Positions 18,494-27,682 are shown, counted from the first letter of the stretch. The stretch: 64,000 bases of DNA from Bog-473 sp963843365 (GCA_963843365.1 CAWJKG010000001.1:186001-250000), one strand, 5' to 3'. The notes: a model not told the origin generated them from the letters alone. Made by a program: numbers and translations.

Positions 18494-20449
18494 ATGAGCC
18501 TCATGCCGCCGAGTGACCAATCGCGCTGGAACCGTGGGAACCCTGGCGCTCCGCCCCAACAGCCGAATCGCTCCAACGGGTCCAGGGCTCTCCGTGTCGG
18601 GCTCTGGGCTGCTGCCGTGCTGATCCTCGTCGGGGTGATGCTGCTGTCCTCGCACTCATCGAAGAGTTCTTCGCCCGAGTCGATCTCGTATTCGAGCTTG
18701 CTGAACAGGGTCACCTCCAACACCGTCAAGAGTGTGTCGGTGAACCAGAGCAGTGGAGTGATCGACGGCATCTTCACCGACGGAAAGTCGTTCACGGCGC
18801 AGGGACCTCCCGGGGGCATGCCCAACGCCGACATCGCTCTCATGGACGAGCACCACGTTGCTCGCAACTACGTCTCGACCGCATCGAGCATCTGGCCGAC
18901 GATCATCACGTGGGGGATCCTGATCGGACTCTTCGTCGTCTTCTGGGTCTGGATCGGAAGGCGCAGCCGGGCCCAGATGGCAGGCCTCACGAGCTTGGGC
19001 AAGAGCGGCGCCAAGGTGCATGATCCGGAGCGACCGTCCACCACGTTCGCGGATGTCGCGGGCTATGACGGCGTCAAGCAGGAGATCACCGAGCTGGTGG
19101 AGTTCCTGAAAGAGCCGGACCAGTTCAAGGTCATCGGCGCCCGCATACCCAAGGGTGTGCTCCTCGTCGGCCCACCCGGAACGGGGAAGACGTTGCTGGC
19201 CCGAGCGATTGCCGGTGAGGCGGGGGTCCCGTTCCTCTCCATCACCGGCTCGGAGTTCATGGAGATGTTCGTCGGCGTCGGCGCGGCGCGGGTGCGTGAC
19301 CTCTTCCGATCGGCTCGTCGCGACAAGCCCTCCATCATCTTCATCGACGAGATCGATGCCATCGGGAGGAAGCGAGGAACCGGTCTCGGAGGCGGCAACG
19401 ACGAGCGGGAACAGACCCTCAACCAGATCCTCTCGGAGATGGATGGATTCGAACCGGACGAGGGCATCATCGTCGTGGCGGCGACCAACCGACCCGACGT
19501 CCTCGATCCGGCACTGCTGCGGGCCGGACGCTTCGACCGCCAGGTCGTGGTGCCTCTCCCGACACTTGTGGAGCGCCTGGCCATTCTGCAGGTGCACTGC
19601 AAGGGCAAGCGCATGGCGGCTCGAGCCGACCTCGAAACGATCGCCAAGGGAACGCCGGGCATGAGCGGAGCGGACCTGGAAAATCTGGTGAACGAAGCCG
19701 CCCTCATCGCGGTACGGCGGGGAAGCAAAGAGGTTCAGATGGCGGACCTCGATGCCGCCCTCGATCGCGTCCTCCTGGGGCTCAAGCGCACATCGTTGGT
19801 CCTGACCGCGGAAGAGAAGCGGATCGTGTCGTACCACGAGTCCGGTCACGCCCTCTTGGCCGAACTGCTCCCCAATGCGGATCCGGTCCACAAAGTGAGC
19901 ATCCTCCCCACAGGGATGGCCCTGGGCGCCACCCAACAGCTCCCCGATGAGGAACGCCAGCTGCAACAACTTCCCTACCTCGAGGATGCCCTGGCGGTGC
20001 GTCTGGGCGGCCGCGCCGCCGAAGAGCTGGTGTTCGACACGCCTTCGACCGGAGCCCAGGACGATCTCACTTCCGCGACGGATCTGGCCGGGCGGATGGT
20101 GCGTGAATGGGGAATGTCGAAGCGGATCGGCAAAATGTCATGGGGGACTCACGGTCCCGTGTTCTTGGGCGAAGACCTGATCCACACCAGGGACTACTCA
20201 GACGAGACGGCGCGACTCATCGACGAGGAGATCTCGGAAATCCTCGACAAGCAGGCGAAGCGGGCAGCCGGTGTCCTCGCCGCACACCGGGAGGCACTCG
20301 ACGCGCTGGCGCAGGCTCTGATGGCGCACGAGAGCCTCGAAGGGGATGAGGTTCGTCAGATCGTGGAGGCTGCAAAGGGCGGGGTTGTCACCCCTCTCCC
20401 GAGTCGGATTGGCTCATCCTCGATGACTTCGGCGTCCTCCTGCTCGTAG
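18494..20449 (+). CDS. ftsH: ATP-dependent zinc metalloprotease FtsH
   Basis: About 651 residues from MSLMPPSDQS. Order: Pro/Gln-rich cytoplasmic lead, TM1 (~residue 38-55), a periplasmic-side domain of ~85 residues, TM2 (TIITWGILIGLFVVFWVW), an AAA+ domain with Walker A GPPGTGKT, Walker B IIFIDEID, SRH region ATNRPDVLDPALLRAGRFDRQ, then the M41 protease domain with HESGH zinc motif. The enzyme degrades membrane and short-lived proteins. Two in-frame upstream starts are possible but lack protein-like sequence. The overall divergence (VLLGLKRTSLVLTAEE) suggests it may be a second, accessory copy. Confidence 0.93.
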   Translation: MSLMPPSDQSRWNRGNPGAPPQQPNRSNGSRALRVGLWAAAVLILVGVMLLSSHSSKSSSPESISYSSLLNRVTSNTVKSVSVNQSSGVIDGIFTDGKSFTAQGPPGGMPNADIALMDEHHVARNYVSTASSIWPTIITWGILIGLFVVFWVWIGRRSRAQMAGLTSLGKSGAKVHDPERPSTTFADVAGYDGVKQEITELVEFLKEPDQFKVIGARIPKGVLLVGPPGTGKTLLARAIAGEAGVPFLSITGSEFMEMFVGVGAARVRDLFRSARRDKPSIIFIDEIDAIGRKRGTGLGGGNDEREQTLNQILSEMDGFEPDEGIIVVAATNRPDVLDPALLRAGRFDRQVVVPLPTLVERLAILQVHCKGKRMAARADLETIAKGTPGMSGADLENLVNEAALIAVRRGSKEVQMADLDAALDRVLLGLKRTSLVLTAEEKRIVSYHESGHALLAELLPNADPVHKVSILPTGMALGATQQLPDEERQLQQLPYLEDALAVRLGGRAAEELVFDTPSTGAQDDLTSATDLAGRMVREWGMSKRIGKMSWGTHGPVFLGEDLIHTRDYSDETARLIDEEISEILDKQAKRAAGVLAAHREALDALAQALMAHESLEGDEVRQIVEAAKGGVVTPLPSRIGSSSMTSASSCS

Positions 20450-20566
20450 CCGATCTGCCGCGTCTCAGCTGAGGGACGCCGCCCATGCCGGGGCTGACCA
20501 CGCCGATCTCGTGTGTGAGCACGACGTCGAGGACCCTGTCCGCCAGGCCGAGCTCTGGGTGGGACC

Positions 20567-22135
20567 TCAGGGATGTTTGGCTAGGCGATGGCTCAGTGGC
20601 CGCGTTCGCTTGAACGTGTCGGCGAAGATCGCGGCGAGGTCGTCGTAGCGCGCCCGCTTCGCGGGATCGGGCTGGTACACGCCTTTGATCCGGAGGCGGT
20701 TGGTCAGGTCGGAGGCCGCGGCGATGCCCAGACGGTCGAACCCGAAGACGGCCGTGCCGATGGAGTTCGCGAAGCCCGCGTCAGCCAGCTGGTGCACCGG
20801 CTTGCCAAGAACGTCGGCCATGACGCTCGACCAGAGGTCGGAGGAGGCTCCGCCGCCGTAGAAGACGTAGTGGGAGATCCGGCGATGGATGAACTTCTCG
20901 ACCGGGCCCTGGAGCCAGCGCAGGTTCAGCGCGACCCCCTCGAGCACGGCACGGGCGAGGTCGCTGCGGGTCGTGTCGAGCCCTACGTTGAGGAACCCAC
21001 CGCGCATTCGCCCGTCGCCCTGCGGGGCGAGCGAACCTCGGAGCCACGGCAGAAAGAGGACGCCTCCCGCGCCTGGTTTCGAGGTCGCGGCCGCCGCATT
21101 GAAGGCCCGGTAGCGGTCGTCGATCGTCTCGGGGGTCACGAAATGGTCGTCGGGATACACCACCCTGTCGAGGAAGTAGTTGACGGCCACCCCGGCAACG
21201 CCGTTCTCCGCCGAGAGCATGTGGGCGCTTCCCAATGGACTTGGCATGGTGTAGAGCGACCGCAGCGGGTTGACCTTCTTCTTGTCCAGGTGGGTCACGA
21301 TGACCGCGGTGGTGCCGAGCGCCAGGCCGGCATGCGTCCCCGAGAATGTGCCGGCGGCCATGGCGCCCGCCTGCGTGTCGTTGATGCCGGACAGCACGGG
21401 TGTGTTGGCCGGGAGCCCGAGCGCGTCGGCGACCGTGGGCAGCACCGTGCCCACGACGCTGCCCACCTCCACCGATTCGGGGAGCTTGTCGGTGTCAATC
21501 ATCGACGCCTCCATGAGGTCGTGATGCCAGCCGGTGCTGGGCACGCTGCGGTTGTCCGCCAGCATTTGCATGAACGATGAGCACTGGTTCGCCGTGGTGC
21601 GTCCGGTCAACCGGGCGGTCACGTAGTCGACTGGTTCGAGGAATGAGGCGGTCCGCTCGTACAGGTCCGGATGCGCGTAGCGGAACCAACGCATGTGATT
21701 CAGACTCATGCCCGACTCGAGCGGCGCCAACCCGTGCACGCGCAGGTACTGGGCCAGGGCCAGGGGGGAGTCACCAAATCTGGGATAGCCGGGCAGCCGC
21801 TTGAGGCGCTTTGGCGAGCCCCGCTGGTCCATCCACGTGATCATGGGGGCGACGGGCGTGCCGTCGGCTCCAACCGGAACAATCGACGAGTACTGGGCAG
21901 AGGCCACGACCCCCACGATCGACGAAGCCTCGACCGCGGCGGCGAGCGCCCGCCGAGCCGCATCGAGCGTCGCCTGCCAGACCAGTTCGGCATTTTGTTC
22001 GGCGGCGCCGCCCGGGCCGAAGTTGGTCGACACCGACGCCCGAGCCGACCCGACGAGGGTGCCGTCGGTGGACACAACGGCGGCCTTGGGGCCGCTGGTG
22101 CCGAGGTCGATCGTCAGGATGTGTTGATGGGCCAT
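20567..22135 (-). CDS. FGGY-family carbohydrate kinase (xylulokinase-like)
   Basis: A 522-residue sugar kinase with the two actin-like halves: TIDLGTSGPKAAVVSTDG (phosphate 1), the central SGINDTQAGAMAAG/ALGTTAVI region and the C-terminal FYGGGASSDLWSSVMADVLGKPVHQ (adenosine motif). It phosphorylates a sugar or polyol; closest in pattern to xylulokinase, but the substrate is not certain. It ends close to the 3' end of convergent ftsH and lies just outside the island. Confidence 0.88.
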   Translation of the reverse strand: MAHQHILTIDLGTSGPKAAVVSTDGTLVGSARASVSTNFGPGGAAEQNAELVWQATLDAARRALAAAVEASSIVGVVASAQYSSIVPVGADGTPVAPMITWMDQRGSPKRLKRLPGYPRFGDSPLALAQYLRVHGLAPLESGMSLNHMRWFRYAHPDLYERTASFLEPVDYVTARLTGRTTANQCSSFMQMLADNRSVPSTGWHHDLMEASMIDTDKLPESVEVGSVVGTVLPTVADALGLPANTPVLSGINDTQAGAMAAGTFSGTHAGLALGTTAVIVTHLDKKKVNPLRSLYTMPSPLGSAHMLSAENGVAGVAVNYFLDRVVYPDDHFVTPETIDDRYRAFNAAAATSKPGAGGVLFLPWLRGSLAPQGDGRMRGGFLNVGLDTTRSDLARAVLEGVALNLRWLQGPVEKFIHRRISHYVFYGGGASSDLWSSVMADVLGKPVHQLADAGFANSIGTAVFGFDRLGIAAASDLTNRLRIKGVYQPDPAKRARYDDLAAIFADTFKRTRPLSHRLAKHP

Positions 22136-22912
22136 GTCGAAATTCGTCGAACGCGAGCAGTCGGATCGGCGTCTGCGTGTGGCATCCGATCAGCGGATCA
22201 AAGGCGGCGTCCGCTCGCGATGGAGCTTGAGATCAAGAATGATCGCATGTCCGCTCCCTTGCCGGCAGCGTGGCTGCGTCCTGCGCACGAGGGCCCGGCG
22301 GTGTTGTTGCCGGCAACGGATCTCCCAGGTGGTCGGGTCCGGCGCCGATCCGGTGACCCCACGCTTTCAGGTCGGGCGAGGGGAAACTTCGCATCTGTGT
22401 CCTGAGAGGGGCTTCGTTCTGAAAGCCCTGGTCAAGAGGCACAAAGGGACCTCTCGCTGCGACGCGGTGGAACGTGGGCACGCTGTGGGCACGAAACTTG
22501 ACCAATCCAAAGTATCCGTGGGTCATCGGTCCGCACCGGTGATTCCATCGTGGCCGGAGTCAGTTGGTCCGTCGTCCTTCCGAATACGAGCTGCAGCGAG
22601 CACCGCGTTCTGTTGCGAGAGGGTGAAGCGCTCGTTGCGACTGCTCGGCGCTGGTGACTGAATTTGATGGCGTTCACCACGAGGCGTTCCACCGGCCCCA
22701 AGAACACCAGATACAGCTACATCTGCATGGTGGGCCGAACTGCATCGTCGCCCTGGTGCGTTCCAGTTCGGAATGGGCCGACTTCGAACGGAGCGGCTCT
22801 CAACCGAGATCACGCAGAAGGGCGACGAGCGAACGCGCCGGTCTGAAGATTCGGCAGCGCAACCCGAGTCACGCGCAGTACGCTTCACGGCGCAGAGACT
22901 GGAGGCGAAACC
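22136..22912. other. Gene-poor left junction of the tRNA-Phe island
   Basis: About 780 bp without a convincing gene. It contains the partial tRNA-Phe copy (22328-22370). A tandem GTGGGCAC repeat (22477-22496) could be an integrase arm-type site. Several overlapping ORFs on both strands have random-looking composition and no ribosome binding site. Confidence 0.5.
22328..22370 (-). repeat. Partial tRNA-Phe copy, candidate att site (distal end of island)
   Basis: This 43-bp stretch matches the 3' half of the intact tRNA-Phe gene at 31337-31380, from the anticodon loop through the acceptor end, with three substitutions and one missing T. The 5' half of the tRNA is absent. The two copies are in the same orientation and bracket about 9 kb, as in integration by a tyrosine recombinase into a tRNA 3' end. 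Confidence 0.75.
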
Positions 22913-24079
22913 ATGCCTACGGAGTTGTTCCAGCGCTATCGCGTCATCGACGTCGACACGCACCTGACCGAGCCGCCCGACTTGTGGACGTCACGCGTGT
23001 CGTCGAAGTGGGGAGAGGCCGTACCTCACGTCGAAAGCGTGCGCGGTACAGACATCTGGGTGGCCGCTGGCAACTTCCTCAACTCACCGGGCAACACGGC
23101 AATCGCAGGCTGGCACGGCTACGTGCCCGACGGTCCCAGAACCTACGACGAGATCCCGCCGTCTGCCTACGACGCCAGCGCTCGCCTCGCGCACATGGAC
23201 GACGAGGGCATCTATGCGCAGGTGCTCTACCCGAACGTGGCTGGATTCGGCTCGGCGTACTTCCTGAAACTCGGTGATCGCGAATTGGTCACGGCGTGCG
23301 TGCGCGCCTACAACGACTTCCTCGTCGAGTGGGCCTCGGTCGACCCGTCGCGGCTGATTCCGGTGATGTCCACCCCCTTCTGGGACCTGGACTTCGCGGT
23401 CGCCGAGCTTCAGCGCTGCGTCGAGAACGGTCACAAGGCGGTGAACTTCTGCAACCACCCCGACTCGCACGGCGAGCCACCGCTCTCGGACCCACACTGG
23501 GACCGTCTCTGGGCTGCCGCGCAAGACGCCGAGGTCCCGATCACGTTTCACATCGGTGGCGGCGACATCACTGCGCCATTCGCCAGGGATCCGCATCTCA
23601 GCTTTCAGGCGAAATTTCCCAAGGTCTCTGCCCTCATGATCATGGACAACATCGAGACACTCGCCGACCTCATCTTCGGCGGCGTCTGTCACCGCTTTCC
23701 GGAGTTGCGCTTCGTCTCGGTGGAGTCGGGCGTCGGCTGGCTGCCAGGTGTGCTTGAGACATTCGACTGGCAGTGGAGCAACAGCGCGATCCGTGAGGCA
23801 CATCCCGAGTACGACCTGTCGCCGTCGGAGTATTTCCGCCGTCAGATTTACGGCTGCTTCTGGTTCGAGCACGACGCGGCGCGTTTCGCCATTGAGCACT
23901 TCCCGTACAACGTGCTCTTTGAGACCGACTTTCCGCACCCCACGTGCCAGCACCCCGGACCAGCCAGCATCGGGGCGCACCCCGGCGACTATGCGACGAA
24001 GGCCCTCGACGGCCTCGCGGATGACATCGTCGCCCGGGTCTTGCACGACAACGCTGCGGAGGTCTACGGCCTCGCCTGA
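22913..24079 (+). CDS. Amidohydrolase-2 (ACMSD-like) family metal-dependent hydrolase
   Basis: A 388-residue TIM-barrel enzyme. The first metal ligands appear in VIDVDTHLTEP, a histidine in ITFHIGGG, and the catalytic aspartate region in LFETDFPHPT. Relatives include aminocarboxymuconate decarboxylase and 6-methylsalicylate-type decarboxylases as well as hydrolases; the reaction cannot be chosen. It is the only full-size metabolic gene in the island and is followed at once by a strong hairpin. Confidence 0.87.
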   Translation: MPTELFQRYRVIDVDTHLTEPPDLWTSRVSSKWGEAVPHVESVRGTDIWVAAGNFLNSPGNTAIAGWHGYVPDGPRTYDEIPPSAYDASARLAHMDDEGIYAQVLYPNVAGFGSAYFLKLGDRELVTACVRAYNDFLVEWASVDPSRLIPVMSTPFWDLDFAVAELQRCVENGHKAVNFCNHPDSHGEPPLSDPHWDRLWAAAQDAEVPITFHIGGGDITAPFARDPHLSFQAKFPKVSALMIMDNIETLADLIFGGVCHRFPELRFVSVESGVGWLPGVLETFDWQWSNSAIREAHPEYDLSPSEYFRRQIYGCFWFEHDAARFAIEHFPYNVLFETDFPHPTCQHPGPASIGAHPGDYATKALDGLADDIVARVLHDNAAEVYGLA

Positions 24080-24087
24080 AGGCGACC

Positions 24088-24116
24088 AGAGGGGGCCGAT
24101 GAGTCGCGGCCCCTCT
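24088..24116 (+). terminator. Hairpin terminator after the amidohydrolase
   Basis: AGAGGGGGCCG and CGGCCCCTCT form a 10-bp stem with one bulged G around a short loop, starting 9 nt after the stop codon. There is no long U-run, as is usual for GC-rich actinobacteria. Confidence 0.6.
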
Positions 24117-24486
24117 GCATCTGCGCGGACGAATGTTGCTGTGGTGCGACGAGCGGGCGCGCACCGCGTGGTTCTTGACAACATGATCCACGCCCGTGTG
24201 GGCACGCTGGAGGCACCCGGGCAACATGAACCGACTGACATGCCTGGAGACCAGGGGGCGATCTCGACGAGTCCGGCGCGACCTCATAGACCGCAGAGCG
24301 TTCCTTGCCAGCGAAAACATCTGATGGGCCTTGTCATGGTGATGGGACTCTTTTGGGCGATCGGCAGCGCGATTGCTCTCATTCGAGTGGTTACCTAGCA
24401 AGAGGCAAACGTGGGACTCCTCTTACGTGGCCCTCATCCCTGTACGCCCGAACGGTGATACGGCCAGTCTCTACTCTCGGGAATCT
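24117..24486. other. Intergenic stretch in island
   Basis: About 370 bp with only short, overlapping frames; I see no gene, RNA or repeat that I can support. Confidence 0.35.
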
Positions 24487-24495
24487 GTGAGTCCG

Positions 24496-24735
24496 ATGCC
24501 AGCGCCCGGTGATCCTTATGCCGGAGCCTTTGTGGCCGAGGTGGGGCAGTGCTGGAGGATGATCCACGACCGACAGGGACAGGCCACGCACTGCAGGGAG
24601 ACGCCCACTTGGACTGGCCGCTGGTTCGCCCCGAGCGGCGAAAGGTGGTGGAGAGTGTGGGCGTGTCCTGCTCACCTTGAAGGTCTCACGGGGTTGCGAG
24701 AGTTCGGCTTGACCCCGAGAGCTCCAGCCGAGTGA
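24496..24735 (+). CDS. Small hypothetical protein, Trp/Cys-rich
   Basis: About 79 residues from the ATG of MPAPGDPYAG; the frame is open further upstream to 24373. The core CWRMIHDRQGQATHCRETPTW…RWWRVWACPAHLEGLTGLR has Cys, Cys, Cys and His spaced like a small zinc-binding fold, and resembles short proteins seen in actinobacteria and their phages. Function unknown. It sits in the island upstream of the small membrane protein on the same strand. Confidence 0.5.
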   Translation: MPAPGDPYAGAFVAEVGQCWRMIHDRQGQATHCRETPTWTGRWFAPSGERWWRVWACPAHLEGLTGLREFGLTPRAPAE

Positions 24736-24850
24736 AGACGTGTGCGCCGTAAGGATTGCCCGGCCCTGCCATCGGCAACCAGTACCAATGTCTCGAACCC
24801 GATGCGATTACAGGAACCTCACTACGATCGTCTGAGCAATTGGCGAAGGG

Positions 24851-25165
24851 GTGGGTGTGCTGAATCTGTGGTGGCAGACGACCAAACTGACGTACCTGTA
24901 CTACTGGCACCAGAGGATATGGGTCGTCCTCGCTGTCTGGGCGATCGTACTCTTGTTGCTTCTCTTGGTCGTGTTCATCGGCGAGGAGCTCTGGCGTGCG
25001 GGTTACAGGGCCGCACTTCGAACGGCCTCTGCCCCTGACCGTCCGCCGGCGCAAGCGACAGCGTCCACGAAGGGCTCGACGGAGAAGCGCAAGTTTCTTG
25101 CTCCACCGTCAGAGGCCTTTCCGGGGATACGGCGCCTCTTCTCTGGCGAGCGAAGCCGGAAGTGA
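24851..25165 (+). CDS. Small single-pass membrane protein
   Basis: A 104-residue protein from a GTG at 24851 with GAAGGG just upstream. One hydrophobic helix (IWVVLAVWAIVLLLLLLVVF, ~residues 23-42) follows an aromatic-rich N-terminus; the tail is basic and disordered. No family recognised. The codon after the last Lys is a clean stop. Confidence 0.5.
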   Translation: MGVLNLWWQTTKLTYLYYWHQRIWVVLAVWAIVLLLLLLVVFIGEELWRAGYRAALRTASAPDRPPAQATASTKGSTEKRKFLAPPSEAFPGIRRLFSGERSRK

Positions 25166-25500
25166 TCCACCGGCTAGGCACCCGAGGAAGATGCGGGTTT
25201 ACCCCCACAGCGCGAGGCATCCGTCGACCTCTTGTTCAGGCGTTTCGCTCTGCAAGCCGCGGTGTCCCCTTACCCACCCTCGGTCCGGTACGAAGTCAGT
25301 TCCTGGTGATGCACGGTGCCCGGTGCGAGGTGAACTGTGCACTGTGCTGGGCTGCTCTGTGAATGGGGACTCGAACCCCGATGCGCTGCCCTTGCGCTCA
25401 CCATGAGCCTTTCGAAGGCAGTACTTCTGGCTTGGCCCCCAGATGGGCTGGAACTCGCTCCTCGTCCTTTCCTACCAACTCCACACGCTACTTGATTGCG
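25166..25500. other. Intergenic, with a tRNA T-arm-like fragment
   Basis: No gene seen. On the minus strand around 25364-25385 a stem-loop GGGG-TTCGAGT-CCCC looks like a T-arm, but no matching acceptor or anticodon arm can be folded, so at most it is a decayed tRNA. Confidence 0.35.
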
Positions 25501-25977
25501 TCACACCTCCTCCAGCTCGGTGGTCCAGTTGACCTCTTGGATCCGGGCGTCCAACTCACGCACACGACGCGCTACGTCCGAGGCCTGCTGACGCAGGTTC
25601 TTGACGTCGAGGTCGCTCATGAGCTTGAGCTCGGACCGGGTGGCCCGCATGTAGCCGACCTGCTGCTGGGCACCCGATGCGGCATCGGCCGACACCTTGA
25701 GCACCGAGTACCGCAGCCGGAGCACGTCGCGCTCCGCCAGTGCGTCGGTGAGGGTCCGACCGTCGGCCATGACGGTGCTCGAGTTGGTCCGGTTCACGTT
25801 GCGGATCAGACCCTCGAGCTCGTCGAGCACGGTCGATGCCATCGAGACGAGCTCGCGCGCGTCCTCCGGCGGCTTCTCACCCTCCTGATAGCGGGCACTC
25901 ACCTGGACGCGCTGCTTGAGCTGCTCCAGGGCCCTGTTTCGATCGGCACGCAGCAGCAGTGCCTCTGCCAGCTTCAT
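25501..25977 (-). CDS. DIP1984-family (septicolysin-like) protein
   Basis: A 158-residue, almost wholly alpha-helical protein beginning MKLAEALLLRADRNRALEQL, the standard opening of the DIP1984 family; ALAERDVLRLRYSVLKVSADAAS follows the family pattern. The ATG is preceded by AGGAGAGG. Its molecular function is unknown. It is the second gene after the array on the same strand, 49 bp behind rtcB, so the two are probably co-transcribed. DIP1984 homologues have been noted next to tRNA arrays and rtcB in actinobacteria, which fits a role in tRNA maintenance (inference). Confidence 0.85.
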   Translation of the reverse strand: MKLAEALLLRADRNRALEQLKQRVQVSARYQEGEKPPEDARELVSMASTVLDELEGLIRNVNRTNSSTVMADGRTLTDALAERDVLRLRYSVLKVSADAASGAQQQVGYMRATRSELKLMSDLDVKNLRQQASDVARRVRELDARIQEVNWTTELEEV

Positions 25978-26026
25978 TTCCTTTTACCTCTCCTTCTGAA
26001 GTTCTCTTCGATTGACAACGGGGCTC

Positions 26027-27199
26027 TTAGGTCCCCTTGAGGTTCACGACCTGGTGCAGCTCGTGGACCACCTCGACCAGGTCGGCCTGGTCGGCCATGA
26101 CCTGGGCGATCGGCTTGTACGCGTCGGGGTGCTCGTCGACCAGCTGGTCGGCGAGCGTCTCGTCCCAGGCACGTCCCGCCATGGCGGTGCGCAACGACTC
26201 GGTGCTCAGCTGGCGGAACGCCGCCTTGCGACCGAGGCGCCGGCCCGCACCGTGCGAGCTGGACTGGTAGGAGGCCTCGTTGCCCTTGCCGCGGACGATG
26301 AACGACGATGCGCCCATCGAACCCGGGATGACGCCCATGTCCGAACGCCCCGCCCGGATCGCACCCTTGCGGGTGATCCACACCTCCTCGCCGCGGTGGG
26401 TCTCCTTCACGGCGTAGTTGTGGTGGCAGTTGATCCGTTCGGTCTCGACGGCATGCGGCACGGCGACGCGCAGGGCCGCCAGGGCGGCGTCCATCATCTG
26501 CTCACGGTTGCCCCAGGCGTAGCGCTGTGCCCAGAGCATGTCGGCCACGTAGGCGTCGAACTCCGGGCGGCCCTCGGCCAGCCAGGCCAGGTCGCGGTCC
26601 TCGAGGACCTGCCCGTCTTCCTGGGCGACCAGTCGGGCGGTCTTGATGTGCGCCGTGGCCAGCTGGTTGCCGATGCCCCGGCTCCCCGAGTGCAGCACGA
26701 TCCACACCCGGTCCCGCTCGTCGAGGCAGACCTCCACGAAGTGGTTGCCGCTGCCGAGGCTGCCGAACTGGGTGGCGATGGTGGTGCGCTGGCGCTCGGT
26801 GAGCGCAGCTCCCGAGCCCGGCGGGAGGCCGAGAGCCTCGAGCGCCGCGGGAGCATCCTCTTCCGAGCGAACGTGACCCTTGCCGACGCCCGCCGGGATG
26901 CGGTCGCGCAGCAAGCCGTGCAGCTTGGTGAGGTCGTCCGGGAGCTCGGCCGCACCGAGGCTGGTCTCGGCCGCCACCATGCCGCAGCCGATGTCGACCC
27001 CGACCGCAGACGGCAGGACAGCGTTCTTGGTGGCCACCACGCTGCCGACCGTCGCACCGAGTCCGAAGTGGGCGTCGGCCATGAGGCAGACCGGGCCGGC
27101 CAGGATCGGCAGACGCGAGGTCCGGAGCGCCTGCTCCAGGGCGTTGTCGTCGAGTTCGCTGGCCCACGAGGTCAGGTTCGGGTTGATCTGCTTCGGCAT
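26027..27199 (-). CDS. rtcB: RtcB, RNA 3'-phosphate/5'-hydroxyl ligase
   Basis: A 390-residue RtcB. It joins 2',3'-cyclic or 3'-phosphate ends to 5'-OH ends using GTP and two Mn2+. Seen motifs: metal-binding GVDIGCGM (~residue 67-74), GSLGSGNHFVEV, LHSGSRGIGN, the metal His in INCHHNYA, RKGAIRAG, GVIPGSMGASSFIVRG, and the guanylylated histidine in SSHGAGR (about His316), so all catalytic elements are present. The gene follows the tRNA array on the same strand, 112 nt after the last tRNA. RNA ends made by anticodon nucleases are the classic RtcB substrate, so a tRNA repair role is the obvious inference. Confidence 0.95.
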   Translation of the reverse strand: MPKQINPNLTSWASELDDNALEQALRTSRLPILAGPVCLMADAHFGLGATVGSVVATKNAVLPSAVGVDIGCGMVAAETSLGAAELPDDLTKLHGLLRDRIPAGVGKGHVRSEEDAPAALEALGLPPGSGAALTERQRTTIATQFGSLGSGNHFVEVCLDERDRVWIVLHSGSRGIGNQLATAHIKTARLVAQEDGQVLEDRDLAWLAEGRPEFDAYVADMLWAQRYAWGNREQMMDAALAALRVAVPHAVETERINCHHNYAVKETHRGEEVWITRKGAIRAGRSDMGVIPGSMGASSFIVRGKGNEASYQSSSHGAGRRLGRKAAFRQLSTESLRTAMAGRAWDETLADQLVDEHPDAYKPIAQVMADQADLVEVVHELHQVVNLKGT

Positions 27200-27230
27200 G
27201 GTTCTTCGTTCCCGTCATCTTTCGGCACAG

Positions 27231-27257
27231 TGACAACCAAATAGTGCGCCAGATTGG
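27231..27257 (+). repeat. Inverted repeat, left arm, flanking the tRNA array
   Basis: This 27-bp segment is the reverse complement of 30124-30150 with 25 of 27 positions identical. The pair encloses 27 of the 28 array tRNAs. The arm lies between the last tRNA and rtcB. Confidence 0.8.
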
Positions 27258-27311
27258 TCGGTACCGACCCGTCTCTTCTACTGCGCCGGTCCCGACGTCG
27301 GACCGGACGAG

Positions 27312-27384
27312 AGCCGGTGGAGAGTGTCGAACTCTCGCGTTCCCGCGTACGAAGCGGGCGCTCAGCCTCCCGAGCATCACCGGC
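27312..27384 (-). tRNA. tRNA-Thr(CGT), array
   Basis: Full cloverleaf: acceptor GCCGGTG/CACCGGC, anticodon loop TTCGTAC, T-loop TTCGACA. It is the 3'-most tRNA of the array and is followed by the hairpin CCGGTCC-N7-GGACCGG (27285-27305), a possible terminator or processing signal. Confidence 0.85.
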
Positions 27385-27388
27385 GCAG

Positions 27389-27462
27389 TACCCCCGACAC
27401 GATTCGAACGTGCACTCGACTGGGTTTGGACCAGCCGCCTCTTCCGGTTGGGCTACGGGGGC
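27389..27462 (-). tRNA. Unusual tRNA, anticodon CAA (Leu) by position, array
   Basis: Acceptor GCCCCCG/CGGGGGT, T-loop TTCGAAT. The anticodon stem GCTGG/CCAGT fixes the loop as TCCAAAC, giving CAA with C33. However the variable loop is only five bases, unlike true tRNA-Leu. A one-base shift would read CCA (Trp), but then the stem does not pair. Identity uncertain. Confidence 0.6.
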
Positions 27463-27513
27463 AGATCGCACGGTACGGCCCGACGGATGTTATAAGCGCT
27501 GCGCCATCGGGGG
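27463..27513 (-). other. Inter-tRNA spacer with tRNA-like remnant
   Basis: On the minus strand it begins CCCCCGATGGCGCAG and continues GCGCTTATAAC, like a tRNA 5' arm that has lost its D-loop. GCGCTGCG at the end of the preceding tRNA also pairs with CGCAGCGC here. Too short for a whole tRNA; probably decayed. Confidence 0.35.
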
Positions 27514-27586
27514 TCGCAGCGCTCCGTACTGACCGGAGATCTTCGGGCTTATGAGACCCGCGAGGTCACCATCCCTCCCCGCTGCG
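27514..27586 (-). tRNA. tRNA-Met(CAT), array (initiator, elongator or Ile2 not resolved)
   Basis: Acceptor CGCAGCG/CGCTGCG, D-stem GAGG/CCTC, anticodon loop CTCATAA, T-stem CTCCG/CGGAG with aberrant T-loop GTCAGTA (G54, G58). C1 pairs with G72, unlike an initiator, but GGG/CCC is present in the anticodon stem. Confidence 0.65.
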
Positions 27587-27608
27587 GTACTGCGGGTCCT
27601 TGGACCCA

Positions 27609-27682
27609 GGGTGAATGAGGAGAATCGAACTCCCTGCTGGGTGGGCCACGACCACCCGCCTCTCCATCCGGCTCCATCCACC
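27609..27682 (-). tRNA. tRNA-His(GTG), array, C33
   Basis: Eight-pair acceptor (GGTGGATG/CATTCACC) as expected for tRNA-His with G-1, discriminator C. Anticodon loop TCGTGGC has C at position 33. T-loop TTCGATT normal. Confidence 0.85.

Noticed and set aside
22523..22963. 146-codon minus-strand ORF at the island junction
   Set aside because: No ribosome binding site, odd composition, and it overlaps the amidohydrolase start.
25360..25440. Possible extra tRNA near a T-arm-like stem-loop
   Set aside because: No acceptor stem pairs and the anticodon arm lacks a U33-type loop; at best a remnant.
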